DNA of 64,000 nucleotides from Pseudomonas versuta (GTDB taxonomy: Bacteria; Pseudomonadota; Gammaproteobacteria; Pseudomonadales; Pseudomonadaceae). Each line of letters begins with the position of its first letter. The stretch's first letter is position 1. The notes beneath the pieces were generated by a model. The model was given only the letters and a program-made list of their open reading frames with translations. It searched no databases and had not been told where the DNA came from. Both the position numbers and the translations under genes were made by a program. The stretch covers positions 2,604,001 through 2,668,000 of the forward strand of contig NZ_CP012676.1 of assembly GCF_001294575.1 (NCBI RefSeq), in the 5' to 3' direction. Positions 28,913 through 37,350 of the stretch are shown here, piece by piece.

Positions 28913-29156
28913 TCAGGCTTTCCAGGTCCTTGATCCCGACCTCGGTGAGGCTGGCAAACAGCGACATCTCCCGTTGCTCCGCATCGTTTCCGGAGATGGC
29001 CTGAGCCGCCCGCACATCGCGCACGGTCGGGGCGCGCAGGGTCAGTTTGTCGGCTTTGATGCCATTGAGCTCGGTGGGGTAACGCAGGGTCACGGTGACG
29101 CCATCGTCAGTCAGGGCCAACCAGGCTGGCGTTTTGCTGCTAGTAGAAGTGGTCAT
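28848..29156 (-). CDS. tail assembly protein gpE
   Basis: The 102-residue protein resembles phage tail assembly chaperones. Landmarks are VTLRYPTELNGIKADKLTLR and the tail LDYQRVQEGYFRLVSEDQL. It is placed between the tail tube gene and the tape measure gene, and its last codons overlap the E' frame, as expected for the chaperone pair that coats the tape measure during assembly. The ATG is at 29156. Confidence 0.85.
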   Translation of the reverse strand: MTTSTSSKTPAWLALTDDGVTVTLRYPTELNGIKADKLTLRAPTVRDVRAAQAISGNDAEQREMSLFASLTEVGIKDLESLKLLDYQRVQEGYFRLVSEDQL

Positions 29157-29167
29157 GCGAATATTCC

Positions 29168-29671
29168 TTAAAGGCCCAGGGCGCTGCGCTCGGCAGCCAG
29201 TTGGTCGACGCCATCGATCACGCGCACCGCGTTGACCATGTCGATTTCGTACAGCGTGCGACCGTCGACTTCCAGCTTGTAGTAGGTGACCGCCATCGCG
29301 TATTTCATCTCGGCTTTGTCGCCGGCCTTCCAGTCGCCCATGTCGACTTCTTTGAGCATGCCGCGCAGGGTCGCGATCACCGGGGTGATCTGGCCCTTGA
29401 GGCCTTTGAAGGCCCCACGAAACACCGCGTTGCAGCCGGTCTGATCCGAGAGGCCGAAGTACTTCATCGACTCGCGACGCACACCGGTGCTGGTCCAGCT
29501 GGCTTCCATTTTCTCCAGGCCCATGTCCATTTCGACCTCGCCGGCCATGCCGCCGCCGCGATGGGCTTCGGTTTTGACCGTGAGCTTGGGCAGGGTCAGC
29601 GACGGCACATCGCCGGCGAAACTGACCCCGTCCACGAACAGGTTGGTGTTGCTGAGCATTTGCGGAATCAT
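29168..29671 (-). CDS. major tail tube protein FII
   Basis: The 167-residue protein matches the P2 FII family that forms the inner tube of contractile tails. It begins MIPQMLSNTNLFVDGVSFAG and contains MAGEVEMDMGLEKMEASWTS. It lies 12 bp after the sheath gene in the canonical FI-FII order. Confidence 0.95.
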   Translation of the reverse strand: MIPQMLSNTNLFVDGVSFAGDVPSLTLPKLTVKTEAHRGGGMAGEVEMDMGLEKMEASWTSTGVRRESMKYFGLSDQTGCNAVFRGAFKGLKGQITPVIATLRGMLKEVDMGDWKAGDKAEMKYAMAVTYYKLEVDGRTLYEIDMVNAVRVIDGVDQLAAERSALGL

Positions 29672-29683
29672 TGAGCGGCCTCC

Positions 29684-30856
29684 TTAGGCGGCGGTGTCCA
29701 GCACTTCGGTCAACCACTGGTTGGTGACCTCGACGCGGAAAATCGGGTTTTCGGCAGGCGGCACGTCGGTGAAGCGGATGTTCCAGTACACCTTGCCCTG
29801 CTCCAGCTGGCTGGCCGTGTTCAGTTCGGTGTCGGCATACACCTCAAAGTTGATCACCGCGCCCTGATTTTTCAGGTCGCGCATAAAGGCCTCGAGACCG
29901 TCGGTGACGTCCTTGATGTAGGTCTTGGTGATCGAGCGGTCGACCGCCCATTTGTGCCCGGCCAGAATCGCGTCCATAACGATGTCGACGGTACGGACCC
30001 GGGTCACGAACGCCCATTTCGAATCGGCCGACAGGGTGCGGTTGCCCCACAGGCGATAGCCGCCGTCACGGATGATGGTGGTGATGTTGGCGTTGTTCAG
30101 CAGGTTGGCGCGGCAGGTTTCATCACCGTCGAGAAACTCGATCGGGCGCGAGGTGCCGGTGATGCCCACCAGCTCCTTGTTCGAGGGCGAGGCCCAGAAG
30201 CCGTACTCGGTGTCGGTCCAGGCGAACAAGCCAGCGGTGAAGGCCGAGGCCGGTGAGTCAATTGTTGCGCTGGTCACGGTGTCCCATTGCTGCACGCCCG
30301 GATCCACCATAAATACGCGCTTGCTGCCGAATTCCTTGGAGTAGGCCAGCACCGCCTCATCGGTGGTGTTGGGGCCGTCGACGATAGCTATGGCCCGCAG
30401 CTTGCCGGCGAGCGCATCCATGGCAGTGGCCACCGCCTGGGTCGCGGAATGCTTCGGCGCGATCAGCAACCGGGGCTGGGCGTTGAAGCGGCTTTTACCG
30501 TCGAGCAGCGCCTGCAGGCCCGTACGCTGACCCGAAGCCAGGACCCCGCCGATGATGGCTGAGGTTTGCAGTGCCGGGTCTTCCAGACGGGCCACGCCGC
30601 AGGCAACGATCACCGCCTTGGCCCGGACAAATACGGCTCTGGCGGCGCGGGTGATGGCCGAGTCTTCGCCGAACGCGGCAATGGCTTCGCGCTCGCTGGT
30701 CAGCAGCACCAGGTCGTTGGGTTTTGCCGATGTAGAGGGTCCGGGAGTGAAGGTATCGACCAGTCCGATGATCGAAGTCGACGGCAGCGCAATCGTGCGT
30801 GCGCCGGTGTCGACCAGGGTGACGGTTACGCCGTGGAAACGGCCGGATGTGCTCAT
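29684..30856 (-). CDS. tail sheath protein FI
   Basis: Contractile sheath subunit of the P2 FI family, 390 residues from MSTSGRFHGVTVTLVD (start 30856 preferred over an ATG eight codons upstream). Conserved segments include FTPGPSTSAKPNDLVLLTS near the start and the C-terminal FRVEVTNQWLTEVLD. It proves that the tail is of the contractile (myovirus) type. Confidence 0.95.
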   Translation of the reverse strand: MSTSGRFHGVTVTLVDTGARTIALPSTSIIGLVDTFTPGPSTSAKPNDLVLLTSEREAIAAFGEDSAITRAARAVFVRAKAVIVACGVARLEDPALQTSAIIGGVLASGQRTGLQALLDGKSRFNAQPRLLIAPKHSATQAVATAMDALAGKLRAIAIVDGPNTTDEAVLAYSKEFGSKRVFMVDPGVQQWDTVTSATIDSPASAFTAGLFAWTDTEYGFWASPSNKELVGITGTSRPIEFLDGDETCRANLLNNANITTIIRDGGYRLWGNRTLSADSKWAFVTRVRTVDIVMDAILAGHKWAVDRSITKTYIKDVTDGLEAFMRDLKNQGAVINFEVYADTELNTASQLEQGKVYWNIRFTDVPPAENPIFRVEVTNQWLTEVLDTAA

Positions 30857-30879
30857 AAAGTCATTCTCCAGAAACGACA

Positions 30880-30900
30880 AAGCCCCGCAGTGCGAGGCTT
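30880..30900 (-). terminator. hairpin between gpG and the sheath gene
   Basis: AAGCC-CGCA pairs with TGCG-GGCTT with single mismatched bases. A short TTTGT follows on the minus strand. It is weaker than the others in the late operon. Confidence 0.35.
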
Positions 30901-30937
30901 GTGTGGGGCAAACAATAATTTGGCTGTAGGAGCGGGT

Positions 30938-31312
30938 TTAGCTGAGGTTTTCGACCCAGTCGGGCGTAGTCGGACGGTATTCCTTGGCCGGAAAGTGCTT
31001 CGATTCCGGCCAGTCGCGCAAGGCCTGCACATAGTCCAGCAACTCGCCGGACTGCTTCACTGTCATCGTGGTCGGGCGGGCTGAGTCCACTTCATCGCGG
31101 TGCCTTTCCCTTAGCCATTTGACGCTCTCGATTTCAGTGTCACGCCAGGTTCTTTCAGTCGCGGTGGTATCAGGAACCAGAGCCGGTTCAGGACTGCCCC
31201 CTGCGGCGATCCATTCTTCGTACTCGACCCAGAACCGATGCCCACGCGGGACAGTCGCGCCGTCATCCATGCGAATCACCGTGTCAGGATCTCCAGTCAG
31301 TTGATAGCTCAT
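30938..31312 (-). CDS. tail fibre assembly chaperone (gpG-like)
   Basis: The 124-residue protein contains RFWVEYEEWIAAGGSPEPA and the C-terminal VQALRDWPE found in phage tail fibre assembly proteins. It directly follows the fibre gene, the usual place for its dedicated chaperone. Confidence 0.75.
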   Translation of the reverse strand: MSYQLTGDPDTVIRMDDGATVPRGHRFWVEYEEWIAAGGSPEPALVPDTTATERTWRDTEIESVKWLRERHRDEVDSARPTTMTVKQSGELLDYVQALRDWPESKHFPAKEYRPTTPDWVENLS

Positions 31313-31320
31313 GACAGCTC

Positions 31321-33189
31321 CTAAAGTTCTGCGTCCGCAGTGGCATGGATGTAATACGTCTGGGGGACAACCCCGAGGTCACCGTTATCGATGCTGACGT
31401 GACGCGTGCCGACCATCAAGGCCCGGGCATTTTCGCTGGAAAACAGATCGCTGCCCGAGCGCCATTGGCCATCCGGCCCGGCTACGCTATAAAGCTTGAT
31501 ACTGGGTGTGGCTCGCTTTTCGACCTTGAACGTCCAATGCCCAATCGGTTGGCTGCTCCAGCCAGCCTGTCCGATGTAGACGATAGACATCAGCGAACCG
31601 ATGTGGGTTATCCGATGTTGCGGTTCTATTTCATACGAGAAGGTTTTCTCGTAATAGCGCTGACAGAGCATCAGCTCTTGCACAAACGGCCTCAGGTCAA
31701 AGTCGGTGGCAACAGACCCTGTTTCAAGTTGCACAGACGCCAGGTCGAGGTTGTATGCGCCGGCTCCCTGGCTGGCAAAACCCAGCTCAAGATAATCACG
31801 CCCAGGCATTCTTTTTTTTCCCGCGATCGAGGGGATATTTAAGGTGACCTCGTACCGTTTAAACACTGTTGTGACGGCCACTTGTTCACTCACACCAGGG
31901 CCTGCATCCGTGCCACCCACACCAAAAGATTGGCGCAGTATCACGTTGCATGTGTGGTTGATGGTTGAACGCATATAAAACGACACCGTCACGCGTTTAC
32001 CCGCGCACGTCTCAACGCCTTCAATGGGCTGGCTGATTCTCATGCCGTCGCTGCTGCCCGAGCGCGAAACTCTTAATCCGAAGCGTCCCTCATTGACTCC
32101 TTCGCCCGGCTCAAACTCGATTCTTTCCCAGATAGCTGTCGAATTGGCTGGCAGGGAAACCATCCAGCGGTCCGGGCCGTATAACGCCTGGGCCGGGCCG
32201 GCCAGATTGCCGACATGACCCGCTGCCCCCCGCTGCCAGATATCGAAATTGCCATTGATCAGGCGGTTCTTGCGAAACACCTGGGATGGAAAAGTCTGAT
32301 CCGGACTCTCAATCTGCGCGCACACATACCCGGTGTTGGCCACCTTCCGCGAGCGATCACCAACCGCCTGGGTAGGAGCGTTCTGCCCCGCAGCCCATTG
32401 GAAGGTCAGCGCTGTCGTGCCCAGCACGATGGGGGCGTCAGTGATCAGATGCCATTGGGTATCGGCGTTAACGGCCCCTTGCTCGACGTGCACTGTGAGG
32501 CCCGAGGTCACCTTCGCGCTGGTGTCGGCATCCGGGGTTCGCTTCCAGACATCGGCCGTCAGGTACAGGCCATTGTCGTGGGCAGCGGCCTGATTTTTCA
32601 CCAGTACCCGCGAGCCGGGCGGCACCACGACACCGTCAACCGTTTGCACGCCGGACAACACCACCGGCCCGGTGGTGGCCACCAGCACCGACTGTTTCAT
32701 ATCCAGGGTGTTGATGGCTTCATCCACGTATTGGCGTGTCGCAAGCACCACGCTGGGATCGATCTTGAGCATGACGTTGGCCGCACTGGTGACGATGAAG
32801 TTCATCCGCACCACTTGGGTCTTGCCGCTGCCCTGGGCCAGCAAGGGTTTGAAGCTCGGCGCGCAGTTGGCTACCGCCACCAGGTCGCCGTCCTGGTCGT
32901 ACAGGCCTATTTCACGAATCCACCAGCCGCCGACATTTTCCGGGATCACTTGCTCGGCGATGATCACGTTGCTGTTTTTAGGGTCGATCTTGACCTGATT
33001 CAGCGGTGCCCGGCGCTGCTCGTTAATCAGTCGGGTTTGTGTCCGGTCGGGGATCGGGTCGGTGCCGTTGGCGTCACCTACCCCCATCTGCGAGAACGTC
33101 CAGGGGATGCCCAGCGCATCGGCATTCGCTTGCTTGGCTTCCCCGATGGCGGTGAGGATCGCCATGAACTGGCTGCTTTGATCAATCAT
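31321..33189 (-). CDS. tail fibre protein (gpH-like)
   Basis: The N-terminal 150 residues are the conserved P2-type fibre base (SSQFMAILTAIGEAKQANAD, GGWWIREIGLYDQDGDLVAV) that attaches to the baseplate. The middle holds short repeats (SGVQTVDGVVVPPGSRVLVK), and a divergent C-terminal domain from about residue 300 should bind the host surface. The length of 622 residues is normal. It overlaps gpI by 4 bp. The C-terminal part is more AT-rich, which fits receptor-domain exchange. Confidence 0.9.
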   Translation of the reverse strand: MIDQSSQFMAILTAIGEAKQANADALGIPWTFSQMGVGDANGTDPIPDRTQTRLINEQRRAPLNQVKIDPKNSNVIIAEQVIPENVGGWWIREIGLYDQDGDLVAVANCAPSFKPLLAQGSGKTQVVRMNFIVTSAANVMLKIDPSVVLATRQYVDEAINTLDMKQSVLVATTGPVVLSGVQTVDGVVVPPGSRVLVKNQAAAHDNGLYLTADVWKRTPDADTSAKVTSGLTVHVEQGAVNADTQWHLITDAPIVLGTTALTFQWAAGQNAPTQAVGDRSRKVANTGYVCAQIESPDQTFPSQVFRKNRLINGNFDIWQRGAAGHVGNLAGPAQALYGPDRWMVSLPANSTAIWERIEFEPGEGVNEGRFGLRVSRSGSSDGMRISQPIEGVETCAGKRVTVSFYMRSTINHTCNVILRQSFGVGGTDAGPGVSEQVAVTTVFKRYEVTLNIPSIAGKKRMPGRDYLELGFASQGAGAYNLDLASVQLETGSVATDFDLRPFVQELMLCQRYYEKTFSYEIEPQHRITHIGSLMSIVYIGQAGWSSQPIGHWTFKVEKRATPSIKLYSVAGPDGQWRSGSDLFSSENARALMVGTRHVSIDNGDLGVVPQTYYIHATADAEL

Positions 33190-33788
33190 GGGTATACGTC
33201 CAGGGTTTCGGTTTGGTGTTCACGGCCTGTCGGGCCGAAGTGGCCGGTGACCTCGATGTCTAGCAGTGCCGGCGGATAGACGTCGATTTCTTCGCCTTCG
33301 TAGAGGCCGGCAAAGAGGTTAAGGCTGCCGGTGGTTTCGAGGCTGATCACCAGCTCGGTCAGCAGCCGACTGAGGGGTTTGGCGTCGTCGATCAGGGCAA
33401 CCAGCTCCTGATACATTTCTTCGGTAATGCCGGTGTCCAGCACCCCGACCTTGAGTGCGAAAGTGCCGGGCACACCCAGCGGCACGGTCTGCCACCATTC
33501 GATCACTTCCAGCAGGTAGCCCAACGGTTCAACCACACGCCGTAACGCACCGATGGTGCCCTTGCGTGCATGGATCAGGAACGCCGATTCAATGGCTGCG
33601 CGCTTGGTCTGCTCGCTCCATTTGTTGTCCCAGCGATCCACCGACCACGCCCAGGCCAGCTGGTGCAGCAAGTGCGCCGGACAGGTCCGGGCGTTGTACA
33701 GGGTGGGGATTGGAATGCCCGGGGAGTGGTCAGTTGCCGCTTCGATACCCCGTTCTAACTGCGTGCTGTTGAGCGGTAGCAAAGTCAT
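33186..33788 (-). CDS. baseplate/tail protein I (gpI)
   Basis: The 200-residue protein begins MTLLPLNSTQLERGIEAA and includes HLLHQLAWAWSVDRW and IGALRRVVEPLGY, signatures of P2 gpI, a baseplate wedge component. It overlaps both neighbours (J and H) by 4 bp, so the three genes are translationally coupled. Confidence 0.92.
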   Translation of the reverse strand: MTLLPLNSTQLERGIEAATDHSPGIPIPTLYNARTCPAHLLHQLAWAWSVDRWDNKWSEQTKRAAIESAFLIHARKGTIGALRRVVEPLGYLLEVIEWWQTVPLGVPGTFALKVGVLDTGITEEMYQELVALIDDAKPLSRLLTELVISLETTGSLNLFAGLYEGEEIDVYPPALLDIEVTGHFGPTGREHQTETLDVYP

Positions 33789-34672
33789 CCTGCACCGCCC
33801 TGGATCACGCTGAAGCCGGTGCAGTACGCCGCTTGGTGCGTAGCCCGGGGGATGTCGACCCAGCCCGGTAAATCGACGCGGCTGACGCCGGTGATGTGCA
33901 GCTGGGCGTCAATCGCCGAGCGCGAGACTTCTACCCCCAGCCGCCGACGCGGGTTGATCCAGCTCTGCAGGCGACGAGTCGCCTCGGCCAGAATCGCATC
34001 GTTTTCCGAGCCGGTACCGGCCATGTGCACCACGGCATCAATCCGGTATTCCAGGACCTCGGCGCTTTGCACGGTGAGCCGGTCGCCCACCGGCCGGATG
34101 TCTTCGTCGCTGAGGTGCAGCAGTACCTTGTCCAGCAGAGACTGGTCGGCCACGCCGTTGCCCTCCAGGTGCAGCACCGTGACCACCACGTGGGCCGGGC
34201 TCGGGCTTTCGGCCTGGGCATCGGCCACCAGCGCCGAGGCGTTACGCGCATGCAGGATGTAGCTGTTGCGCGGCCCGGCGGTGGTCAGCCCTTCGTACAC
34301 CAACTGGATGCGCTCGCGTAAGGCGTCGTCCAGCTCCATGACCTTGGGCACCGGTGGCACGCTTTGGGCATCCGCTTCCTGAATCACCAAACGCTTGAGC
34401 CGCACGTTGGCCGCCAGATGATCGAGGTCAGTGCCCCGGGCATAGGCCAACAGCAAGGCCTTGGCCGCATCATTGATCCGGGCCCGGGTTTGCAGCCGGC
34501 GATAGGCCCCCAGCTCCAGCAACTTGACCACCGGATCACTTTCAAGCTGGGCGTTCCAGTTGTCGCCCATGTAGGCGCGAAACACGCTCAGTTCTTCCTG
34601 ATACACCTCTTCAAAGTCCAGCGACTCCAGCACCTGCGGGGGTGGCAGGGCCGACAGGTCCACAGTGCTCAT
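33785..34672 (-). CDS. baseplate assembly protein J (gpJ)
   Basis: The 295-residue protein begins with LSALPPPQVLESLDFEEVYQ and contains RLQSWINPRRRLGVEVSRSA, typical of the gpJ baseplate wedge family shared by P2, Mu and R-type pyocins. It overlaps the gp25-like gene by 4 bp. Confidence 0.92.
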   Translation of the reverse strand: MSTVDLSALPPPQVLESLDFEEVYQEELSVFRAYMGDNWNAQLESDPVVKLLELGAYRRLQTRARINDAAKALLLAYARGTDLDHLAANVRLKRLVIQEADAQSVPPVPKVMELDDALRERIQLVYEGLTTAGPRNSYILHARNASALVADAQAESPSPAHVVVTVLHLEGNGVADQSLLDKVLLHLSDEDIRPVGDRLTVQSAEVLEYRIDAVVHMAGTGSENDAILAEATRRLQSWINPRRRLGVEVSRSAIDAQLHITGVSRVDLPGWVDIPRATHQAAYCTGFSVIQGGAG

Positions 34673-34995
34673 GCCCTTACCTCCATCTCTACGCTGTCGC
34701 CCAGGTACAGGCCCTTGAGCTCAAAGCTGATTACGCCACCGAGCACTGCCGTGACACGCACGGCGTGCAGCTTGAAACGCGGCTCCCACAGGTTCAGCGC
34801 GTGGGCGACCTCGGCCTGTACCGCGCTTTTCCAGCCTGCCGTGATCGGCATGTCGACAAACCGACGTAGCTGGCAGCCATAGGCCGGGCGCATTCGCCGA
34901 CTGCCCACCGGGGTGGTGAGGATGTCGGCGATGGATTGGCGCAAATGCTCGACACCGGAAAGGGCCGCGCCGGTGTGGCGATCCATTCCGATCAT
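34669..34995 (-). CDS. baseplate assembly protein W (gp25-like)
   Basis: The 108-residue protein carries the gp25/gpW fold: LRQSIADILTTPVGSRRMRP followed by YGCQLRRFVDMPI. It has lysozyme-like wedge architecture but no enzyme activity. It belongs to the V-W-J-I block. Confidence 0.93.
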   Translation of the reverse strand: MIGMDRHTGAALSGVEHLRQSIADILTTPVGSRRMRPAYGCQLRRFVDMPITAGWKSAVQAEVAHALNLWEPRFKLHAVRVTAVLGGVISFELKGLYLGDSVEMEVRA

Positions 34996-35001
34996 CGCGG
35001 G

Positions 35002-35226
35002 TTACTCCGTGAGGCGTTCAAAGTCCGGGTGGGTGCTGAGGTACTGCAGCTGGGCCTCACTGGCCGCACTGGCCTGGCCCTTGGCGACCGGCAGCGGGCT
35101 GCCGTCGGGCAGGATCAGGGTGCGCGAGGTGTAGACCTTGTCGCGGAATACACCGCCCGATTGATTCTGCGGGGCATTCTTTTGCAGCGAGGGCGCATCA
35201 GGTTTGTCTTCAGTGATCTTGGCCAT
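35002..35226 (-). CDS. small conserved phage protein between gpV and gpW
   Basis: The 74-residue product (MAKITEDKPDAPSLQKNAPQ at the start) is hydrophilic, with no membrane segment. Its C-terminus (QLQYLSTHPDFERL) looks helical. The start at 35226 was preferred to one ten codons upstream that would lie in a hairpin. Similar short genes occur between V and W in related Pseudomonas prophages; the function is unknown. Confidence 0.6.
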   Translation of the reverse strand: MAKITEDKPDAPSLQKNAPQNQSGGVFRDKVYTSRTLILPDGSPLPVAKGQASAASEAQLQYLSTHPDFERLTE

Positions 35227-35242
35227 GTGTTTCTCCAGGCAT

Positions 35243-35264
35243 AAAAAATCCCGCACGGAGCGGG
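35243..35264 (-). terminator. terminator-like hairpin between gpV and the next tail gene
   Basis: CCCGC (35250-35254) pairs with GCGGG (35260-35264), and a T-rich run of six T follows on the minus strand. It sits inside the late operon. Confidence 0.5.
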
Positions 35265-35282
35265 TTGTTTGAAACGGGTCGA

Positions 35283-35846
35283 TCAGTGCTTGTGGTTCGG
35301 GGTGTTGCCGGCGGTGTCGATGATCATGCCGAGCCCGGTGATGTCCTGGGTGACGGTCAGGGTGCCGTCGATCTTGACCGGACCGATCAAGTCGATGGCA
35401 CCCGCCATTACGGTAACGGCACCGTCAGTCAGCACCGCCGTAGTCCCGCCCACCGCGATGGTGACCGTGCCGCCGGGCAAGGTGATGGTGTAGCTCCTGG
35501 CCTGCCAGTCGTAGACCAGTGAGCCGCCATCATCAAAGCGCCAGACTTCGACGTGGTCGCGGTTGTCCGGCGGCGGCCCGGCATCGCCGTACAACCCCGG
35601 GACAAAGGTGCCCATGCCGGCCTGACCGCTCGGGCCCAACAACACGCCCTGCTCCCCGATGCTCGGTGCCCGCCAATGCCGGGCCTTGCCCGCCGCGACG
35701 CTGTGCCAGCGCACCCAGGCACTGGTCCAGTCGCCGGTGGAAACACGGCAGGCGGGTGGCGAGGCCGCAAGATCCACCGCCACCACATAGCAAGGCAGCA
35801 GCATGGCCGCGATCATGCGGTCATGTTCGGCACTGGCATAGCTCAT
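35283..35846 (-). CDS. baseplate assembly protein / tail spike V (gpV)
   Basis: Membrane-piercing spike at the tail tip. The 187-residue protein has an N-terminal OB-like fold (VYGDAG and LGPSGQAGMGTFVPGLYG region) and a C-terminal beta-helix of short repeats (TDGAVTVMAGAIDLIGPVKI). It ends NTPNHKH, an HxH tip that in P2 gpV binds iron. It overlaps the upstream gene by 4 bp. Confidence 0.9.
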   Translation of the reverse strand: MSYASAEHDRMIAAMLLPCYVVAVDLAASPPACRVSTGDWTSAWVRWHSVAAGKARHWRAPSIGEQGVLLGPSGQAGMGTFVPGLYGDAGPPPDNRDHVEVWRFDDGGSLVYDWQARSYTITLPGGTVTIAVGGTTAVLTDGAVTVMAGAIDLIGPVKIDGTLTVTQDITGLGMIIDTAGNTPNHKH

Positions 35847-36373
35847 TCCATCGCCTCCGGAGGGGTGTAGTTACCTTCGTTGCCCGGGCCGGTATCAGGC
35901 GAGAAGCCCCAGACCAATGTGCCCGGTGGCTGATCGGGCCACGGCCATTCCTGCTCGCCGAGGTAGAGGGTTTGCGTCCACTCCACCAGCCACACGGTGT
36001 AGCCGTCCAGTTCGGGGCGGGTCCAGTCTTGGCTCGACCGTTGGAACTCGGCCGGCTCAACGGGCAAACCCCAGGACTGCATGCGCAACAGCACCGCCAG
36101 TTGCGTCGCCAGCTGTACCGCCTGCCGGTAATGATCGGCGCGGATCACGTCGACAATCACCCGCGCTTCGAAGGTGATGCTCAGGGTGGTTTCACCGGTA
36201 CCGATATCCTGCCCGGGATTGATCTCGCCGATGTCGAGAAACACCGCTGGCAGCGGGATGTGATTACCAATGTCCGGCCAGAAACTCACCAGCTCGACAC
36301 CGGGCAAGTGCTGCTGGATCTGCTGCTCGATGGCCTGGTAGAGAACGTCGAGGCTTAACGGTTGCTCAGACAC
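35843..36373 (-). CDS. putative tail completion protein
   Basis: The 176-residue protein contains LPAVFLDIGEINPGQDIGTG and ITFEARVIVDVIRAD. This layout is similar to small tail-terminator or completion proteins of Mu-like phages (gp37-type), though no exact family was recognised. Its place between the tail Z-like protein and the spike fits a connector or terminator role. It overlaps both neighbours, by 4 bp and 8 bp. Confidence 0.55.
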   Translation of the reverse strand: MSEQPLSLDVLYQAIEQQIQQHLPGVELVSFWPDIGNHIPLPAVFLDIGEINPGQDIGTGETTLSITFEARVIVDVIRADHYRQAVQLATQLAVLLRMQSWGLPVEPAEFQRSSQDWTRPELDGYTVWLVEWTQTLYLGEQEWPWPDQPPGTLVWGFSPDTGPGNEGNYTPPEAME

Positions 36374-37031
36374 GGCTCGCCCCCTTCAGGTATTTTCTCA
36401 GCTCGAAGTTCATCTCACTCTTAAGCAGACGCAACAACTCAGCGTCAACCTGGCGGCTCCAAGCCTCAAAATGCGGCCGCACCGCATCCAGTGAAATCTT
36501 GGCCTTGGCCAGCGGGTGGCGATCACTGTTTTCTGCAATCCAGCCCGAGCTAGGCCCTTTGCGTGAGGTGATCTCGCTGTCGGGATAGTCGGCCTTGTCG
36601 AAGTGTTTACTTGCCGTTCGTATCCAGATATCGGCCTGACTGCCGTAGACCTTTTTATAGAAGGCACCGCGATAGCGCCGGCCGGCCACCGTTACCCCTG
36701 CTCTGGTCTGCCGCGCGGGCCCTGCCCGACTGGCTTCCATTGGATTGATGCCGAACCAGAGTTTGCCGCGCAATGCACCGCCATCGACCGGGTAACTGCG
36801 AAGGCGCTGTCGCACGGCCCTGACCGCAATCTTTTCCTGTTTCCCTACGGCACTGGCTATGCGGGTACGCAACCAGCGCAGGGTTTTGTTGATCGCGCGA
36901 CGCTGTGCATTGGCTGCTGCTTTGGGCACCAGAATGGCCAGGTCCGCGAACGCTTTTAAATCCTCGGCCCTGGGCTGGATGTGCAGCGTGCCGCTGTCCT
37001 TTTTTACTTCACTGAAACTGCCGATACTCAT
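36366..37031 (-). CDS. minor tail protein Z-like
   Basis: The 221-residue basic protein shows the features of prophage minor tail protein Z: AQRRAINKTLRWLRTRIASA and LWFGINPMEASRAG. Lambda gpZ helps complete the tail so that it can join the head. It follows the head-tail joining gene with a 4-bp overlap. Confidence 0.8.
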   Translation of the reverse strand: MSIGSFSEVKKDSGTLHIQPRAEDLKAFADLAILVPKAAANAQRRAINKTLRWLRTRIASAVGKQEKIAVRAVRQRLRSYPVDGGALRGKLWFGINPMEASRAGPARQTRAGVTVAGRRYRGAFYKKVYGSQADIWIRTASKHFDKADYPDSEITSRKGPSSGWIAENSDRHPLAKAKISLDAVRPHFEAWSRQVDAELLRLLKSEMNFELRKYLKGASRV

Positions 37032-37348
37032 GGGCGTTTCCTTAAGATCAGGGAGACCAGGCCGTCGCCGCTGGGCTCCAGCTGCAGCAAGTCGTAATCA
37101 CCGCCGCCATCCAGCGCCGGCAGGTCGATGGTGACCCGCAAGCCCTTGGTCAGTCCGTCCGAGTCCGCGACCCGCACCACAAAATGCGGTTCGCGAATCG
37201 AGGTGTTGAGACGGCCAATCTGCGGTTGTTTCCACGGGGCCGAGAACATCCCCAGCACCGGCTCGGCGCGTCCTTCGATGTGCCCGGTGTCGCCCAGCAC
37301 GTCGAAGATCACGTCGTCGATGCTCGCCACCAGGTCGCGAATGCCCAC
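37028..37348 (-). CDS. head-tail joining protein (lambda FII-like)
   Basis: The 106-residue protein starts MGIRDLVASIDDVIFDVLGD and ends GLVSLILRKRP, resembling lambda gpFII-like adaptors at the head-tail junction. It lies directly after the major capsid gene and before the Z-like gene, matching that role. Confidence 0.7.
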   Translation of the reverse strand: MGIRDLVASIDDVIFDVLGDTGHIEGRAEPVLGMFSAPWKQPQIGRLNTSIREPHFVVRVADSDGLTKGLRVTIDLPALDGGGDYDLLQLEPSGDGLVSLILRKRP

Positions 37349-37350
37349 GG

